From contig CAZOAR010000052.1 of NCBI GenBank assembly GCA_964577985.1, positions 1 to 16,718 on the forward strand: 16,718 nt of DNA, read 5' to 3'. Shown in pieces: positions 13,830 to 16,718 of this stretch; the stretch's first letter is position 1; each line of letters begins with the position of its first letter. Position numbers and translations under genes: made by a program. The notes under the pieces were generated by a model, which was not told where the DNA came from, ran no database searches, and saw nothing but the letters and a program-made list of their open reading frames with translations. The stretch comes from CAZOAR01 sp964577985 (lineage in GTDB: Bacteria; Gemmatimonadota; CAZMKB01; CAZNLH01).

Positions 13830-15239
13830 TCAGTTCCGCCCGAGATATCCCAGTGATTGCAATTGATCAATCTGCTCCCTGCTCATCATCTGCTCGGCTA
13901 CAGGTGCCTCAAAGAGCGGATGAGCATCAAGCCAGAGGTTCAGGGCTGCGGTCATGTCAGATGCCGTCACCGGATCGCTTTCAATCAGATTCACGCGCTC
14001 ACCGGGATCGCTCTCGAGATCATATAGATATCGTCCCGCTCCTTTCTTCCCGCTCTTTTCTCGAACATTGTACTTCCATCGGCCACGGATAATTGCTTCC
14101 TGATAACCCTCCTCTACATCATCTCGGCTAACCTCCGATATGATGTTCCTTGCCCCATCCATTTCCGTTTCTTTTTCATCATGCACGAATGGATACAGGC
14201 TCCTCCCGTGAAGTCCGGAAGGGACGGTCAGGCCCGCAGCTTCGCAAATTGTCGGGAATATGTCGTTGGAGCTGACAGGCTGATTCACGAATGAGGGAGC
14301 GATGTTCCCATTCGGCCACACAATGATGAGGGGAACCCGGATCAGCTCTTCGAAAAGCGAATTGCCATGCCCGACGAGGCCGTGTTCCAGGAAGCCTTCT
14401 CCATGATCGGCGGTGATGATGATCATCCTGTTCGCATCAGGAGGCAATAACTCCTGCAGCACCGCCTGGATCAGACTATCCGTATAATTGATCTCACTGT
14501 CATAGAGATCCACCAGCGTCTCGAGTAATCCCGGCTGAGTGGCCACTTCCTTCTCCCGACCGAACATATTGTACGATTCCTTCGACCACTTTTTGTAGCG
14601 CTCCTCGTCCGGGCTGTACTCGTGGATCCATGGTTCGCGTGCCTTGTAGGGGTCGTGCGGGTCGAAATAGTGAAGCCAGAGAAAGTATCGGTCCGACTCT
14701 TTCAGCTCTTCTTCCCACTTAGCTACACTGTGATTGATGATCCTGCCGTTGGCGAACCAGTAGCTGGCATAGTAATCAAAGCCACGTGCGAATCCGACCG
14801 CTTCTGACAGGTGCGGATTGCAGGAAACCCCGAAGGTTCGATATCCATTCTGTTGCAGCACTTCAGCGAGTGTAGTCAGATGGGGAGGGATAACCTGGTG
14901 CGTTGTTGTTCCCCGGGTTGTGATCGTCTTTGTATCGTTGTGAATGAATGTGACGCGGTGGAGACCATGGGTACGCGGGTAGAGTCCGGTGAAGATGGAG
15001 GCCATGGACGGCAGCGTCCAGGATGAAGTTGCGTATGCCCTCTTGAATATTGTACCTTCTGAGGCAAGCGTATCCATGAAAGGCGTCGTCTTCCTGTCGT
15101 ATCCATAGCACGAAACGTGGTCCGCCCTCAGCGTGTCGATTGTTATAAGCACAATGTCCGGGGGGTTGCTGTTTCTGCGACCACAGCCAATAAAGCAAAC
15201 GAAGATGAAGATGCACCCCAGATAGAGCCGATTCATCAT
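13830..15239 (-). CDS. Sulfatase-superfamily hydrolase, lipoprotein-type, with Thr in the nucleophile position
   Basis: A 469-residue exported enzyme of the alkaline phosphatase/sulfatase superfamily. The start MMNRLYLG puts a hydrophobic signal in front of FIGC (Cys19), a fair lipobox, so it is probably a membrane-anchored lipoprotein. An upstream ATG at 15260 and the second Met at 15236 are alternatives; none has a strong ribosome site. Metal-binding motifs are IVLITIDTLRADH (Asp35) and TADHGEGFLEHGLVGHG (about nt 14360-14415). Where type I sulfatases have C/S-x-P-x-R for formylglycine, this protein has SWTLPSMASIFTGLYPRTHG, with Thr75 in the nucleophile position and Met replacing Arg. It may therefore be a phosphodiesterase, phosphoglycerol transferase or other alkaline-phosphatase-like enzyme rather than a true sulfatase. 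It ends LQSLGYLGRN, a common terminus of this subfamily. No maturase or sulfate gene is nearby. Confidence 0.85.
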   Translation of the reverse strand: MMNRLYLGCIFIFVCFIGCGRRNSNPPDIVLITIDTLRADHVSCYGYDRKTTPFMDTLASEGTIFKRAYATSSWTLPSMASIFTGLYPRTHGLHRVTFIHNDTKTITTRGTTTHQVIPPHLTTLAEVLQQNGYRTFGVSCNPHLSEAVGFARGFDYYASYWFANGRIINHSVAKWEEELKESDRYFLWLHYFDPHDPYKAREPWIHEYSPDEERYKKWSKESYNMFGREKEVATQPGLLETLVDLYDSEINYTDSLIQAVLQELLPPDANRMIIITADHGEGFLEHGLVGHGNSLFEELIRVPLIIVWPNGNIAPSFVNQPVSSNDIFPTICEAAGLTVPSGLHGRSLYPFVHDEKETEMDGARNIISEVSRDDVEEGYQEAIIRGRWKYNVREKSGKKGAGRYLYDLESDPGERVNLIESDPVTASDMTAALNLWLDAHPLFEAPVAEQMMSREQIDQLQSLGYLGRN

Positions 15240-15600
15240 AACCCGCCATGTCAATAACAATACGTGGATTCAGACAAATCATCTGATGCAGCGAGTATCG
15301 TGCCAGGAATGTCATTAACAGATCGAAATCCATGCTGCGCATGTCTACCACTTCAAAGGCATCACGGTGAGGCGGTGAGCAGTATTGCGGGTGGTCTGCA
15401 ATGCGCGACACGCCAGGGATTGATACCTGAGGGATAATTGGTCTCAGAATTGCTCAGGAAACTTGTACCGGGATCCATTAGTAGTTAAACATTCGTTGTC
15501 GTTTCCGCCTGCAGGTAGTTTTGCCCCTTGATGGAGTCAGACAAGCCGGCACAGCCGACTCCACCAGCGCTGCGACGCATTCGCAACGATCGCCGGCGCC
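15240..15600. other. Intergenic stretch without a confident gene
   Basis: About 360 bases upstream of both the minus-strand hydrolase and the plus-strand acyltransferase. It should hold both promoters, but none was convincing. The inverted repeat CCTGAG/CTCAGG (15426-15431 with 15453-15458) is the only structure noted. A plus-strand frame from 15531 overlaps the acyltransferase frame and has no clear family. Confidence 0.4.
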
Positions 15601-16707
15601 ATGCCCGGGACTGGAATGTCATGTATGAGCGCGCACTCAATGAAGAGACACGGAAACAGCGCCTCTTATTCAGATACTTCGGTTCGTTCCTCTTATGCGG
15701 ACTTCTCGGGACAGAGCGATTTGTCTGTGCCAGGTGTGGCCGTCAGGAATGTTCCTGCCCCTGCCTTTTCACGCCCCGGTCCGACAACGCGGGTCGCCAT
15801 GGTCGAGCGTCTGCGCCTGGTGGCCATGTTTGAGATCATAGCGTTTCACCTCTTCGGCCGTCTCCCCATTCTCAATGGATTGGGACTGCCGATTTTTCTG
15901 CTGCTGAGCTGCACTTTCAGCGTGGCTTCGGTGGAAAAGCACGGAATGAGGGCGATTGCATTCGGGAAGATTCGAGGCATCGGGCTGCCATGGCTCTTCT
16001 GGAGCGGAGTCTACGCCGTCTTCTTCGTACTGCTGGGCATGCACCACGATACTCCCTTCTCCGAGGTCTTTAACCCGATGATGGTCTTCTACGGTACGTC
16101 GGAACACCTCTGGTTCTGCCCGTTTATCATACTCGCGGGTGTGGTCGTAGCGTACATGCACCTGAAAACCAACGGACATGGAGGCTACTGGAAACCAGTG
16201 GTAACGCTGGCACTGGCGTGCGGTTTTCTGCTCCTGGTCAGCTCGGAGCACATTATCAGCGTGCTTGGTGCGAGGGAATTTCCCATTCCCTTCTGGGCGT
16301 GGTATTTCTCCATCCCCTCACTTCTGCTCGGTCTGTCCATGGGACAGATATTTCTCCTCTCCCGGGACGATCCCCGCTGGATGCAAGGCCTGGCTGTGAT
16401 CTTCGCGCTCATTGCCGGGGTGAGTATCGTTTTCCTGCCGGTTGAGCATATTTTCCGCAGATATGCCGTCAGCTTCGCCGTAATTGCCGCTGCATTTGCC
16501 CTGGGCCGCAGGTTCCCGTTTGATGACGGGCTTACTCGCCGTCTCTCGCCCCTCATGCTGGGGGTGTATCTGGTGCACGTCATCCTCGCTTATCCATCGT
16601 ATAACTTGTTGTCCGAACACCATCTATCGTGGGTGGTGATTGTCTATGCCTTGTCCCTCGGAATCGTGGCCTCGATGCGCGCGACAGGATTGCGTCGACT
16701 GGTGTGA
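15601..16707 (+). CDS. Acyltransferase-3-type integral membrane protein
   Basis: A 368-codon frame whose recognisable domain begins at VERLRLVAMFEIIAFHLFG (ATG at 15799, 302 residues). It shows about nine or ten hydrophobic helices and the acyltransferase-3 landmarks: the helix-1 His (FHLFG), LPIFLLLSCTFS in place of the usual FFxxSG, KIRGIGLPWLFWSGVY, HLWFCPFIILAG and a late YLVHVILAYP. Such enzymes transfer acyl groups to exported or surface glycans. Members can be hard to recognise and this one lacks the Gly of FFxxSG, so activity is less certain. Upstream of 15799 the frame is Ser-rich (DTSVRSSYADFSGQSDLSVPG) with no relative recalled. No ribosome site supports either 15601 or 15799, and an overlapping frame (15531-15833) looks at least as protein-like over 15531-15700. 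A start error or upstream frameshift is possible. Confidence 0.7.
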   Translation: MPGTGMSCMSAHSMKRHGNSASYSDTSVRSSYADFSGQSDLSVPGVAVRNVPAPAFSRPGPTTRVAMVERLRLVAMFEIIAFHLFGRLPILNGLGLPIFLLLSCTFSVASVEKHGMRAIAFGKIRGIGLPWLFWSGVYAVFFVLLGMHHDTPFSEVFNPMMVFYGTSEHLWFCPFIILAGVVVAYMHLKTNGHGGYWKPVVTLALACGFLLLVSSEHIISVLGAREFPIPFWAWYFSIPSLLLGLSMGQIFLLSRDDPRWMQGLAVIFALIAGVSIVFLPVEHIFRRYAVSFAVIAAAFALGRRFPFDDGLTRRLSPLMLGVYLVHVILAYPSYNLLSEHHLSWVVIVYALSLGIVASMRATGLRRLV

Positions 16708-16718
16708 CGTTCGATGTC

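Overview
The window reads as a chromosomal stretch of a Gram-negative-type bacterium with many exported surface proteins: a parallel beta-helix protein, a VCBS/FG-GAP propeller protein and a C25 (gingipain-family) peptidase with a golvesin-like tail. That mix, the Ig-like PNGGE-type and C-terminal sandwich domains, and the moderately high GC seen by eye resemble FCB-superphylum lineages known mostly from metagenomes (Eisenbacteria, Krumholzibacteria, Latescibacteria, Zixibacteria). The assignment is inference; no rRNA or marker gene is present.

Left part (1-7822), exported proteins. A beta-helix protein cut by the left edge (two tandem copies of one domain) converges on a minus-strand seven-repeat VCBS propeller protein, which has a near-perfect sigma70-type promoter and a clear Shine-Dalgarno site. 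Beyond that promoter lie gene remnants: a subtilisin-like (S8) fragment carrying only the catalytic-His region, running into a frameshifted repeat protein. A well-expressed-looking C25 peptidase follows with its own promoter and ribosome binding site.

Middle (7823-9581). A gene-free, hairpin-rich stretch of about 480 bases precedes a two-gene unit: a secreted Met-rich DUF302 protein and a polytopic membrane protein. A long hairpin separates this unit from the next, converging operon.

Stress/ion module (9582-13679). On the minus strand, in transcription order, are a helix-turn-helix/PTS EIIA fusion regulator, a ClC anion transporter with two CBS domains, and a tandem universal stress protein. 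Divergent from it is a cytoplasmic DUF302 protein. The 236-base region between the two transcription units contains palindromes and plausible promoters. Phosphotransfer (EIIA), adenine nucleotides (CBS, UspA) and anion transport are combined here, so an energy- or stress-responsive anion homeostasis unit is the most interesting reading, but this is inferred from context.

Right part (13830-16718). A minus-strand lipoprotein-type sulfatase-superfamily hydrolase with Thr in the nucleophile position is followed, after a weakly structured gap, by an acyltransferase-3-type membrane protein whose start is unclear. No tRNA, rRNA, CRISPR array, insertion sequence or replication origin was seen.
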